64,000 nucleotides of DNA, from NCBI GenBank assembly GCA_964468435.1, contig CAYXVE010000017.1:1-64000 (forward strand). Reading direction: 5' to 3'. Shown here in pieces: positions 55,118 to 63,172 of this stretch. The DNA comes from JBCCTX01 sp964468435 (GTDB lineage Bacteria > Bacteroidota > Bacteroidia > J057). A program made the position numbers and the translations under genes. The notes under the pieces are model-generated. The model ran no database searches. It was not told the origin of the DNA and saw only the letters and a program-made list of their open reading frames with translations. The stretch's first letter is position 1; each line of letters begins with the position of its first letter.

Positions 55118-56421
55118 TATTTATCGCATTCACCCATCACAGGATCTAAAGAACCGATAAGTACAACGGTGTCAGCAATGGTAGCACCTTCCGTCATAGA
55201 TTCTAGCGCTTGCAGATTAGTAAAAGATGGTGAATTAATTTTACATCTCCAAGGTGATCCCGTTCCATCGGATATAAAATGAAAACCGAGTTCCCCTTTA
55301 GGTGCTTCGATGGCATGATATACTTCTGCACCTTCCGGGGGTATTACTCCTACATCAGTCATCATGAAATCGTGGATCATACCTTCCATCGAGTAATATA
55401 CTTCATCTTTAGAGGGATAAGTCTGTTTAGCATCATCCACTCTGATAATACCTTTGGGTATTTTGGCCATGAGTTGATCGAGGATCCGGATACTCTGCTC
55501 CATTTCGTCCATTCTCACTAGATATCTAGCCAGGCAATCTCCTTCTTCCCGGATCGAAATGTCGAATTCCAAGTCTTCGTATACTAGATAAGGCTCAAAG
55601 GTGCGTATATCATGTGGAACACCAGATGCACGCAAAGTAGGACCCGTGAGTCCGAGATCGATGGCTTCGTCTTTGGTAATGATTCCTACATCTTTATTCC
55701 GGTTTAGCCATATCGCATTATTGGCTAAAAGTTTTCTCCAGCCTTTGAGTTCTTTTTTGAAGTGCTCTTTCCAGGCGATGATTTCATCTGCGACATTGTC
55801 TTCCAGGTCATACTGAATACCGCCTATACGACAATGACTTACAGTGAATCGCACACCTGCCATTTTGTCAAATATGGTATAGAGGTTTTCTCTTTCTCGG
55901 AAGGTCCATAGAAACATGGATACAGCTCCTGCATCCATCACCATGGTTCCGAGCCAGAGGAGGTGTGCAGATATTCTTGCCAGTTCGCAAGCGATAGTAC
56001 GAATGTGCTGGGCTCTAAGGGGAGCTTCAATACCTGCCAGCTTTTCAACTGCCAGACAAAAGGCTACATTATTGGAATATGGAGACATGTAATCCATACG
56101 GTCTGTGTAGGGCATGAACTCCTGATATGTTTTATTTTCGGCAATTTTTTCGATCCCTCTGTGAAGATATCCGATATCTACAACAGATTTGACGATGTTT
56201 TCACCGTCAACTTCCAGAACTACACGCAACACACCATGGGTAGCAGGGTGCTGAGGTCCAAGATTAATGACCATCTGGGTCCCCAGTGGATCATCTTCGA
56301 CCTCGATATATGTATGTTTATCTTCCAGTCTTTTGTACACCGCATGTTGGTGTTTAGGGAAAAAGACAGGACTTACTCTTTCATTAATACTTTCCTTAGA
56401 AGGAAATATCTCGTTACTCAT
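55117..56421 (-). CDS. nuoD: NADH-quinone oxidoreductase subunit D
   Basis: 434 aa. NuoD is the 49-kDa-type subunit of respiratory complex I next to the quinone site. Seen: LGPQHPATHGVLRVVLEVDGE, DIGYLHRGIEKIAE, DRMDYMSPYSNN, MFLWTFREREN, GPTLRASGVPHDIR, and the C-terminal GSLDPVMGECDK. The family sequence is complete. No other nuo gene is in this window; upstream is gmhB-like and downstream the LytTR regulator, whose start overlaps its stop. It thus appears detached from the usual nuoABC...N operon, or its partners lie elsewhere. Confidence 0.96.
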   Translation of the reverse strand: MSNEIFPSKESINERVSPVFFPKHQHAVYKRLEDKHTYIEVEDDPLGTQMVINLGPQHPATHGVLRVVLEVDGENIVKSVVDIGYLHRGIEKIAENKTYQEFMPYTDRMDYMSPYSNNVAFCLAVEKLAGIEAPLRAQHIRTIACELARISAHLLWLGTMVMDAGAVSMFLWTFRERENLYTIFDKMAGVRFTVSHCRIGGIQYDLEDNVADEIIAWKEHFKKELKGWRKLLANNAIWLNRNKDVGIITKDEAIDLGLTGPTLRASGVPHDIRTFEPYLVYEDLEFDISIREEGDCLARYLVRMDEMEQSIRILDQLMAKIPKGIIRVDDAKQTYPSKDEVYYSMEGMIHDFMMTDVGVIPPEGAEVYHAIEAPKGELGFHFISDGTGSPWRCKINSPSFTNLQALESMTEGATIADTVVLIGSLDPVMGECDK

Positions 56422-56536
56422 ATATCTTTGCTTACATTTTCCTCTTAACCCGGGAAAAATTGAAAAGTTATCAACTGTTTGAAATTAATAACTCACTGAT
56501 TAAAAGCAAAAGATTCTTTTAAAATGATTTTGTGAA

Positions 56537-57064
56537 TTATGCCAAGCAAAATGAGGCGTGATGGAGATTTTCCACTATCCAGTCTGCACTGGAATAATTT
56601 TGGCAACCTACAAGGATCGTTTTGCAACCCATACTTTTACCAGCAAGAATATCTCGTTCACTATCACCGATCATGTATGAGCGAGATATGTCAATTCGGT
56701 GTATTGCAGCTGCCCTTTCGAGCAGTAAGGTTCCAGGCTTGCGGCAAAAGCATTTCCCATTGAAATGTGGATGATGAACACAATAAAAAATATCTTCTAT
56801 TGATATGCCACTTTGCTTCAACAAATGGGTGAGATGGTTATTAGCATGCAACATGTGATTTTGGGTATATATTTTTCGCGCTATACCACTCTGATTAGTT
56901 ACAATAATCAGTTTATAACCCAGAATCTGGGCTTTGAGGCAAAAGGAGATGATACCCGGTACGAGCTGAAGCTCACTGATCTGGTAAACATAACCTGTAT
57001 CTATATTCACTATACCATCGCGGTCCATGAATACAGCTTTTTGGTAAGATGACGTTTCTGCCAT
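56537..57064 (-). CDS. GmhB-like HAD-IIIA phosphatase
   Basis: 175 aa. HAD motif I is FMDRDGIVN (Asp13 nucleophile region), motif II is IIVTNQSGIAR, and motif IV is MIGDSERDI. The zinc-binding loop CVHHPHFNGKCFCRKP (C-x-H...C-x-C) identifies the GmhB branch (D-glycero-D-manno-heptose-1,7-bisphosphate 7-phosphatase) rather than HisB, which also has DRDG. No other heptose genes are close, so the substrate is a family-based call. It precedes nuoD by 115 bases. Confidence 0.88.
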   Translation of the reverse strand: MAETSSYQKAVFMDRDGIVNIDTGYVYQISELQLVPGIISFCLKAQILGYKLIIVTNQSGIARKIYTQNHMLHANNHLTHLLKQSGISIEDIFYCVHHPHFNGKCFCRKPGTLLLERAAAIHRIDISRSYMIGDSERDILAGKSMGCKTILVGCQNYSSADWIVENLHHASFCLA

Positions 57065-57347
57065 GAATAATAATTTAGGGATATTGTACCTTCGTAGAAT
57101 CTCAACCGTATAAGCGGAAACTCTTTTCCCATGAACGAAGAAAGTGTAGGATAATATGTGTTGATGAGCAAAAGATTCTAGGCTTCATGATGGGCTGATA
57201 GTGAAAGTTCATACGGATATATGCAGGAAGTTGTATATTTGAGGGTAAATTAGGGGTATGGGCAATTATTGATATGTAAGGCCAACTTTCCTGATCCATA
57301 CAGTTGTTTTAATGGAATATGAACAGGTTACAATTATTGTTTAAGCT

Positions 57348-58451
57348 ATGATACAAACGGAAACAACCAGAGAAATGAAGAGAGGTGTTTTTGATGATAT
57401 GCATGGAGGAGGGCATGAGCTTATCATGTTTTGTAATGACAGGGATACCGGACTCAAGTCAATCATCGCCGTACATAATACAACGCTGGGTCCTGGAGTT
57501 GGTGGAGTAAGAATGTGGCCTTATGAATCGGAAGATGCTGCGATTACAGATGCGCTAAGGTTATCACGTGGAATGACCTACAAAAATGCACTTGCCGGAC
57601 TAAATTTTGGAGGTGGAAAAGCTGTTATCATAGGTGATAGTCGTAAAGACAAATCTGAAGCCCTTTTAAGACGTTTTGGGATGTTTGTCAACAATTTGGG
57701 TGGGAAGTATTACACGGCGGAGGATGTTGGGATGACAGAACACGATATGGAACTGATGGGTCATGAGACTCCTTATGTGATGGGTAAATCTCTGCTGACT
57801 GGAGGGAGTGGAGATCCATCTGTGATTACTGCATATGGGACCTATCTGGGAATTAAAGCTACATTAAAGCAAGCCACAGGCAATGAGTCATTGGCTGATA
57901 AATCCATTACCATACAAGGAGTGGGGGCTGTGGGAGCTGATCTTGCGAGATATCTGGCCAGGGATGGAGCTAAGTTGTACATTTATGATATCTATTCTGA
58001 CAGACTGTCGGAGGTTGTCAAAGATACTGGTGCCGAGGTATTGAAGGAGGATGAAGTCTACAGCCGTCCGGTAGATGTATTCAGTCCATGTGCATTGGGA
58101 GCTACGATCAATCCTGATACGATTCATTATCTCAATTGTCAGATTATTGCAGGTGCAGCCAATAACCAGCTTTTAGATGAGAAACGCGATGGAAAACTGC
58201 TCCAGGAAAAGGGCATACTCTACGCTCCGGACTTTGCAATCAATGCAGGTGGGATCATTAATATTAGTGTCGAATATGAAGGATATGGATACAATAAGGA
58301 ACGGGCTTTGCACAAAGCAGAAAGAATTTATGATACTCTGCTAAAGATTTTTAACATTGCGATAGAAAAGAACATAACCACTCATGAAGCAGCCGTATGG
58401 CTGGCAGAAGAGAGAATAGAGCGATTAAGCAAGAATTTTAGATACATCTAG
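57348..58451 (+). CDS. Leucine dehydrogenase family protein (Glu/Leu/Phe/Val dehydrogenase)
   Basis: 367 aa. It oxidatively deaminates a branched-chain amino acid with NAD+. The glycine-rich catalytic stretch NALAGLNFGGGKAVIIGD holds the active-site Lys; the N-terminal AVHNTTLGPGVGGVRMW segment and the NAD-binding IQGVGAVGADLARYLARDG (GxGxxG) are present. NAGGIINISVEYEG and a C-terminal helix close the fold. nusB starts 4 bases downstream, so they are co-transcribed; this pairing is common in Bacteroidota. Confidence 0.93.
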   Translation: MIQTETTREMKRGVFDDMHGGGHELIMFCNDRDTGLKSIIAVHNTTLGPGVGGVRMWPYESEDAAITDALRLSRGMTYKNALAGLNFGGGKAVIIGDSRKDKSEALLRRFGMFVNNLGGKYYTAEDVGMTEHDMELMGHETPYVMGKSLLTGGSGDPSVITAYGTYLGIKATLKQATGNESLADKSITIQGVGAVGADLARYLARDGAKLYIYDIYSDRLSEVVKDTGAEVLKEDEVYSRPVDVFSPCALGATINPDTIHYLNCQIIAGAANNQLLDEKRDGKLLQEKGILYAPDFAINAGGIINISVEYEGYGYNKERALHKAERIYDTLLKIFNIAIEKNITTHEAAVWLAEERIERLSKNFRYI

Positions 58452-58455
58452 TTTT

Positions 58456-58956
58456 ATGATCACCAGAAGGCAAATAAGGGAAAAGGTTATGCAGGCAGTA
58501 TATGCTTGTAGAATCTCCGAACAGAAACCTCAAACCATCTTTGATTTAATATTGAAAGATATGTATCAGGAGGTTGAGGATATAGAAAAGAAAAAAAAGC
58601 TGACCGGAGATACCCATTTGCTTACATCGCTATATTATGAATCCATGAAAAACTCCCAGTTATATGACAAGCACATACAGCAAAAGGCAGAAAACTGGGA
58701 ACTTGAACGCATCGCATTATTAGATAGGATATTAATGCATATGGCCATTTGTGAGATGCTTAATTTCGAGGATATTCCCGTAAAGGTTACGATCAATGAA
58801 TACCTGGAATTGGCTAAAGCATACAGTACTCCCAAGAGCAGCAAGTTCATAAATGGTATACTGGATAGCCTGTATAATGATTTCAGGTCAGCGGGGAAAA
58901 TTGTTAAATCGGGACGTGGTTTGATCGATTCTACCCCCAATAAACCTAATCTCTGA
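58456..58956 (+). CDS. nusB: Transcription antitermination factor NusB
   Basis: 166 aa. Recognisable by the N-terminal TRRQIREKVMQAVYACR and the C-terminal ELERIALLDRILMHMAICEML, DIPVKVTINEYLELAKAYSTPKSSKFINGILDSL. NusB binds boxA RNA with NusE and supports rRNA transcription. The protein has the longer Bacteroidota C-terminal tail (KSGRGLIDSTPNK). It follows the leucine dehydrogenase gene at 4 bases. Confidence 0.93.
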   Translation: MITRRQIREKVMQAVYACRISEQKPQTIFDLILKDMYQEVEDIEKKKKLTGDTHLLTSLYYESMKNSQLYDKHIQQKAENWELERIALLDRILMHMAICEMLNFEDIPVKVTINEYLELAKAYSTPKSSKFINGILDSLYNDFRSAGKIVKSGRGLIDSTPNKPNL

Positions 58957-58983
58957 GACACTCATCTCATCACATATAAACAA

Positions 58984-59985
58984 ATGTCTGTCGTTACTTT
59001 AATACCCGGTGATGGAATAGGACCGGAAATAACAGAAGCAGTAGTAGCAGTGCTGGATGCAGCAGGAGCTGATCTCCGGTATGACGAGCATGATGCAGGT
59101 ATTACAGCGCTTCGCGAGACTGGTGAACTTATTTCTGCATCTTTAATGGAATCTATCCGCCAGCATAAGGTAGCGCTCAAGGGTCCTTTAACGACTCCTG
59201 TGGGAGAGGGATTTAAGAGTGTCAATGTTACAATCAGGCAAATGTTTGATTTGTACCAGAATATTCGTCCCTGTAAAACAATTCATGGAGTATCCACGAG
59301 GTTTGAAAATATAGATCTCGTGCTCTTTAGAGAAAATACTGAGGGGCTATACGCGGGATTTGAGATTTACGATGCCCGCAATGAAATTGCGGATGCTATC
59401 GCCAGGATTTCCAGAAAAGGATCAGCGCGGATCATATATTCCGCGTTTGATTATGCAGTAAAACACAACCGTAAGAAGGTTACAATCGTACATAAGGCTA
59501 ATATTATGAAGCAGTCCAGTGGATTGTTTCTCAAAATTGGAATGGATATTGCGAAAGAGTATCCTGAAATTGAGGTAGAAGAGCGTATAATTGACAATAT
59601 GTGCATGCAACTGGTCATGTATCCAGAGCGTTATGATGTGTTGGTAACTACCAATCTTTTCGGAGATATCTTGTCAGATCTTTGCGCGGGATTGGTTGGA
59701 GGCCTGGGAATTGTTCCGGGAGCAAATATCGGTAAGGACTGCGCGATTTTTGAGGCAGTACACGGCAGTGCTCCCGATATAGCGGGACAGAATAAAGCAA
59801 ATCCGACAGCGTTATTACAATCTGCAATCATGATGCTGAAACATATTGATCAGTTAGAAGTTGCCGATAGAGTAGAAAACGCATTATTTGCCACGTTAGA
59901 AAAACTTAATTTAAGGACAGTAGATCTGGGTGGCAGCAGTTCTACCGATAAATTTGCAGAGCATGTGATTCAACATTTACGATAA
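58984..59985 (+). CDS. NAD-type isocitrate/isopropylmalate dehydrogenase family enzyme
   Basis: 333 aa, the short NAD-IDH/homoisocitrate-type length. Seen: LIPGDGIGPEITEAV, the substrate loop TPVGEGFKSVNVTIRQMFDLYQNIRP, LVLFRENTEGLYAG, HKANIMKQSSGLF, and the Asp motif TNLFGDILSDL followed by GSAPDIAGQNKANPTA. The S-V-N-V-T-I-R-Q loop resembles eukaryotic IDH3-type NAD-dependent isocitrate dehydrogenase more than LeuB. It would make 2-oxoglutarate in the TCA cycle; LeuB activity is not excluded. No leucine genes flank it. Confidence 0.88.
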   Translation: MSVVTLIPGDGIGPEITEAVVAVLDAAGADLRYDEHDAGITALRETGELISASLMESIRQHKVALKGPLTTPVGEGFKSVNVTIRQMFDLYQNIRPCKTIHGVSTRFENIDLVLFRENTEGLYAGFEIYDARNEIADAIARISRKGSARIIYSAFDYAVKHNRKKVTIVHKANIMKQSSGLFLKIGMDIAKEYPEIEVEERIIDNMCMQLVMYPERYDVLVTTNLFGDILSDLCAGLVGGLGIVPGANIGKDCAIFEAVHGSAPDIAGQNKANPTALLQSAIMMLKHIDQLEVADRVENALFATLEKLNLRTVDLGGSSSTDKFAEHVIQHLR

Positions 59986-59992
59986 TTGTAAT

Positions 59993-60000
59993 TATATTTG
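59993..60000 (+). promoter_or_regulatory. Candidate -7 box for DUF1573-yajC-YbbR run
   Basis: TATATTTG matches TAnnTTTG, 24 bases before the DUF1573 start. No well-spaced -33 TTTG is seen. Confidence 0.4.
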
Positions 60001-60024
60001 TAACATTATAACATTGAGTCTATT

Positions 60025-60543
60025 ATGAAAAACATACTTTCAAGTTTGCTGGCTATTGCGCTTATCCTGGGATTTGTTGCCTGTACCAATGATGCAAACA
60101 GCGACACAGACAAAGAGGTAGCTACTGCATCTACTGCAGCTGGTGAAAGTGATCTAACTGCAGAAGTAAAGAATAGCGTGGATCTGAATAAGCCTGAATA
60201 TCTACGCAAAGCGGAGGAACTTCCCAAAACTACAGCTGAGTTCAAAACGGAAGCTTATGACTTTGGGAAAGTAAAAGAAGGGGAAGAGGTATATCATAAA
60301 TTTGAGTTTACCAATTCTGGAAGTGAAGAACTCGTTATTACTTACATTAGGCCTTCTTGCGGATGTACTACCCCTGAGTGGAGCGAAGAGCCTGTAGCCC
60401 CTAGTGAGGTTGGATACATTGATGTGAAGTTTGACTCGAAAGGAAAAGTCGGTACACAGGTGAAAAATATTACTGTCTTTGGAAACTTTGAAGGACAAAC
60501 ACACCGGGTACTGAAGCTTACAGGTGAAGTCATTAGTGAATAA
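60025..60543 (+). CDS. DUF1573 lipoprotein
   Basis: 172 aa. A lipoprotein signal (MKNILSSLLAIALILGFVAC, Cys at 20) and a Thr/Asp/Glu-rich linker precede a DUF1573 domain from ~78: AYDFGKVKEGEEVYHKFEFT, then EELVITYIRPSCGCTTPEW (the invariant S-C-G-C) and GKVGTQVKNITVFGN. The domain is an Ig-like/ASPM-type fold common in Bacteroidota. The function is not established. yajC begins 21 bases downstream. Confidence 0.9.
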   Translation: MKNILSSLLAIALILGFVACTNDANSDTDKEVATASTAAGESDLTAEVKNSVDLNKPEYLRKAEELPKTTAEFKTEAYDFGKVKEGEEVYHKFEFTNSGSEELVITYIRPSCGCTTPEWSEEPVAPSEVGYIDVKFDSKGKVGTQVKNITVFGNFEGQTHRVLKLTGEVISE

Positions 60544-60564
60544 TTCATTTTAGTAATATTATAC

Positions 60565-60879
60565 ATGCTATTACCTTTGATCCTGTTACAGGCTGAAAAT
60601 CAGCCTCCAGGTGGTTTTTCTATACAAATTCTATTTTTTATAGGAATTTTAGCCATCTTTTATTTTTTCATGATAAGGCCACAGCAGAAGCGTCAGAAAG
60701 AAGAGCGCACTTTCCGCGAAAGCCTTAGCAAAGGCGACAAAGTTGTTACGATAGGTGGAATGCATGGCAAAGTTGTCAGTATGGATGATACCTCTGCAAT
60801 CATACAGGTTGACGAAAATGTCAAGATCCGTCTTGATAAGACTGCCCTCAGGCCTCCTACTGCAGCTAAAGAAAAGTAA
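60565..60879 (+). CDS. yajC: Preprotein translocase subunit YajC
   Basis: 104 aa. One membrane helix near residues 19-35 (IQILFFIGILAIFYFFM) is followed directly by IRPQQKRQKEE and the family core LSKGDKVVTIGGMHGKVVSMDD. YajC associates with SecDF and helps protein export. It sits between DUF1573 and YbbR-like genes in the typical Bacteroidota order. Confidence 0.95.
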   Translation: MLLPLILLQAENQPPGGFSIQILFFIGILAIFYFFMIRPQQKRQKEERTFRESLSKGDKVVTIGGMHGKVVSMDDTSAIIQVDENVKIRLDKTALRPPTAAKEK

Positions 60880-60897
60880 CCAATAAATGGTACGGTT

Positions 60898-61869
60898 GTG
60901 AGGCGATACATAAGATCAATTCCTCAGAGGCTTTTGATCAACAGGAATAAAACCAGAAATCATTGGGTCATATTTGTTATTTCTTTTGTATTGGCATCTA
61001 CCTTCTGGTTTCTGGTTAATCTTAACCAAACCTATGTGTCAGACATTTACCTTCCTGCCAAGATAGATAATGTACCTGACGATATACAGATAGATCCAGT
61101 AGTATTTCCCGATGTAGAAGCTAATGTGGAGGGGATGGGAGGAGTACTTATGTCCTATATACTGAATTTTCAAAGAGATACGTTGAGATTCAGGTATGGC
61201 ATAGATGCACAAAAGGGCTATATCATCCCTCAGGACTATGAAAGTGCGATGAGAAATACCATCAAAGGACTTAATGTGATATCCATTATCACGCCAGATA
61301 GTCTTAAATTTGAGGTTGAAAAGAAAGTGACAAAAAAAGTGCCCGTCAGGTCCAGGATCACTATCCGGCTGGCTTCTGCACATCTATTAGAATCAGATCC
61401 CGTACTTTATCCGGACTCTGTACGTGTAGTAGGTCCTGAAAGGATTCTCGATACGGTTCGCTACTGGCCTACGCAAGTCATGCAAACTCCTAGATTGAAA
61501 TCAGAGCGTGTACTACCGGTCAGATTACTAGATACCATCTCTCATATCCTGATAGAACCCAGTACCGTATATTATCAGGTAAAGCCAAAACTGTACACAC
61601 AGCGTGATATTAAAGTCCCTATTGTTATTACAAATGTACCTGAAGATAGGGAAATAAAGCTCAGTCATACAGAATTGATAGCATCATGTCTTGTTCCCAT
61701 GGATTATTACGAAATGGCAGATAATGAATCCTGGACCTATACGATCCCCTATGAAGAGCTCGAAAAAGGACTACCCTATATTTTACCGTATCTTACTTTT
61801 TTTCCCGAACGGATTAAAGTACTTTATACCAAGCCTGCTAAGATCTCATATGTTATTGTGATCTTGTGA
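60898..61869 (+). CDS. YbbR-like domain protein
   Basis: 323 aa with a GTG start, 18 bases after yajC; the only nearby ATG is out of frame. One membrane helix (HWVIFVISFVLASTFWFLVN, ~21-40) precedes an extracytoplasmic region of YbbR-type beta units: NVPDDIQIDPVVFPDVEANVEG and VPVRSRITIRLA...YPDSVRVVGPERILDTV. YbbR (CdaR) proteins can regulate c-di-AMP cyclases in Firmicutes, but no cyclase is here. The genes continue toward coaE across a repeat region. Confidence 0.82.
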   Translation: MRRYIRSIPQRLLINRNKTRNHWVIFVISFVLASTFWFLVNLNQTYVSDIYLPAKIDNVPDDIQIDPVVFPDVEANVEGMGGVLMSYILNFQRDTLRFRYGIDAQKGYIIPQDYESAMRNTIKGLNVISIITPDSLKFEVEKKVTKKVPVRSRITIRLASAHLLESDPVLYPDSVRVVGPERILDTVRYWPTQVMQTPRLKSERVLPVRLLDTISHILIEPSTVYYQVKPKLYTQRDIKVPIVITNVPEDREIKLSHTELIASCLVPMDYYEMADNESWTYTIPYEELEKGLPYILPYLTFFPERIKVLYTKPAKISYVIVIL

Positions 61870-61870
61870 T

Positions 61871-61959
61871 CTTGTTGAATTAGGGCATTGTGGCATTGTT
61901 GAATCGTGATATTGTTGAATTGTGGCATTGTTGTATTCTTAGTATTATTGTATTGTGTG
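61871..61959. repeat. 16-bp imperfect tandem repeat between YbbR-like and coaE
   Basis: Units of about 16 bases with consensus ATTGTTGAATTGTGGC run head to tail: CTTGTTGAATTAGGGC, a half unit ATTGTGGC, ATTGTTGAATCGTGAT, ATTGTTGAATTGTGGC, then two diverged units. Similar TTGTGATC steps begin inside the last codons of the YbbR-like gene. There is no palindromic structure or spacer, so it is a simple minisatellite rather than CRISPR. Confidence 0.8.
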
Positions 61960-62027
61960 AATGGATATTGAGCAGGCTGAAAAATTAATATTATGGTTAT
62001 TAGCTATTAATACCCCAAGCTCTTACA

Positions 62028-62636
62028 ATGAGAAATAACCTGAAAAAGATCAGTATAACAGGTGGAATCGGTAGTGGAAAAACTACAGTCTGCGGGATAT
62101 TTGAATCCCTGGGGATATCTGTTTATTACGCAGATGAGCGAGCTAAATATCTTATGACACATCAGGAAGATATAATCAGTAGAATTCAGAATCTTTTAGG
62201 AAAAAATGCATATCATGCTGATGGATCATTGAAACGCAAATGGATCGGGAAGCAGGTGTTCAACAACAGTGAATTATTGCAAAAATTAAATGCGATTGTT
62301 CATCCGGCGACTCGTAGAGATTATGATCACTGGATTGAATTGCTGGATGAAAACTACAGGCATAGTTTTATCTTACGGGAAGCAGCTATTCTGTATGAGT
62401 CAGGAGCAGTTGAGGGTTCTGATGGGGTAATAACTGTATATGCTCCCAAAAAAGTACGGATCGATCGTGTCATGAAGCGAGACGATGCTTCTCAGGAGGA
62501 TGTGTTGAATAGAATGCGTAGACAATGGCCGGATGCAGAAAAAATACGTAGATCGGATCTAACGATATTCAATGATGGAGTTCATTCTGTGATCCCACAG
62601 GTGTTTGAAGCCAGAAAGATAATAGAAAATATATAA
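62028..62636 (+). CDS. coaE: Dephospho-CoA kinase
   Basis: 202 aa. It phosphorylates dephospho-CoA in the last step of CoA synthesis. The P-loop ITGGIGSGKTTVC (residues ~10-22), the substrate segment VYYADERAKYL (with D as in the family's DADK motif position), IVHPATRRDY and REAAILYESGA are present. The C-terminal RMRRQWPDAEK is the usual lid region. The gene follows the YbbR-like gene after the tandem repeat region and is convergent with the next gene. Confidence 0.95.
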   Translation: MRNNLKKISITGGIGSGKTTVCGIFESLGISVYYADERAKYLMTHQEDIISRIQNLLGKNAYHADGSLKRKWIGKQVFNNSELLQKLNAIVHPATRRDYDHWIELLDENYRHSFILREAAILYESGAVEGSDGVITVYAPKKVRIDRVMKRDDASQEDVLNRMRRQWPDAEKIRRSDLTIFNDGVHSVIPQVFEARKIIENI

Positions 62637-62644
62637 AACCTGTT

Positions 62645-63163
62645 TTATTCCAGTTCCCAGAGATTGATCAGGCTTATCGCTTCTTCCACAGAATGAGCTT
62701 TATGTATGCTATCCTCTCTTCGGTTATCAAGATTCTGACCTGCTAGTTTTTCACTCCATCCGCCAAAGCCTGTGATAGCGATCAAAGGTTTGTGATAATG
62801 CCAGGCAAAAGCAATTTCGGTGAGTGTTCCTACACCACCTGCGACTGCAATAATAACATCACCAGAGCTTACTACAAGTGAATTTCTGGTATATCCGATT
62901 CCCGATGGGATCACGATATCACAGAAAGCATTTGCCTCACTTCTGTCATAACCCGGAAGTATTCCTACGGTCATCCCTGAATGATAATTATCTGATTGCT
63001 GTGCTCCTTTACATACAGCTTCCATCATTCCGCCTTTTCCACCGCAAATAATGATTCTTCCTGAATCCGCAATAGATTTACCTAGGATTTCCCCCAAGCG
63101 ATACATGGCTTCTGTACACGAATCTGCATTGGGACCGATGATAGATACCTGTCTGTATTTCAT
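62645..63163 (-). CDS. TIGR00725 family protein (LOG/lysine decarboxylase-like superfamily)
   Basis: 172 aa, a single Rossmann domain. Seen: VSIIGPNADSC, IIICGGKGGMMEAVCKGA, VGILPGYDRSEAN, and the nucleotide-binding GGVGTLTEIAFAWH. This is the PGGxGT-related pattern shared with LOG cytokinin-activating phosphoribohydrolases, but the Bacteroidota TIGR00725 branch has no assigned substrate. It converges on coaE with an 8-base gap and is 9 bases downstream of the barrel gene. Confidence 0.88.
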   Translation of the reverse strand: MKYRQVSIIGPNADSCTEAMYRLGEILGKSIADSGRIIICGGKGGMMEAVCKGAQQSDNYHSGMTVGILPGYDRSEANAFCDIVIPSGIGYTRNSLVVSSGDVIIAVAGGVGTLTEIAFAWHYHKPLIAITGFGGWSEKLAGQNLDNRREDSIHKAHSVEEAISLINLWELE

Positions 63164-63172
63164 GGGTATAAG

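Noticed and set aside
57102..57299. 65-codon minus strand frame before the leucine dehydrogenase gene
   Set aside because: No recognisable product; likely chance in an AT-rich intergenic stretch.
58984..59985. Assignment as 3-isopropylmalate dehydrogenase (leuB)
   Set aside because: The substrate loop and length fit the NAD-isocitrate dehydrogenase branch better, and no leucine genes flank it; not fully excluded.
61871..61959. Possible CRISPR array
   Set aside because: Units are contiguous 16-mers with no unique spacers and no cas genes nearby.
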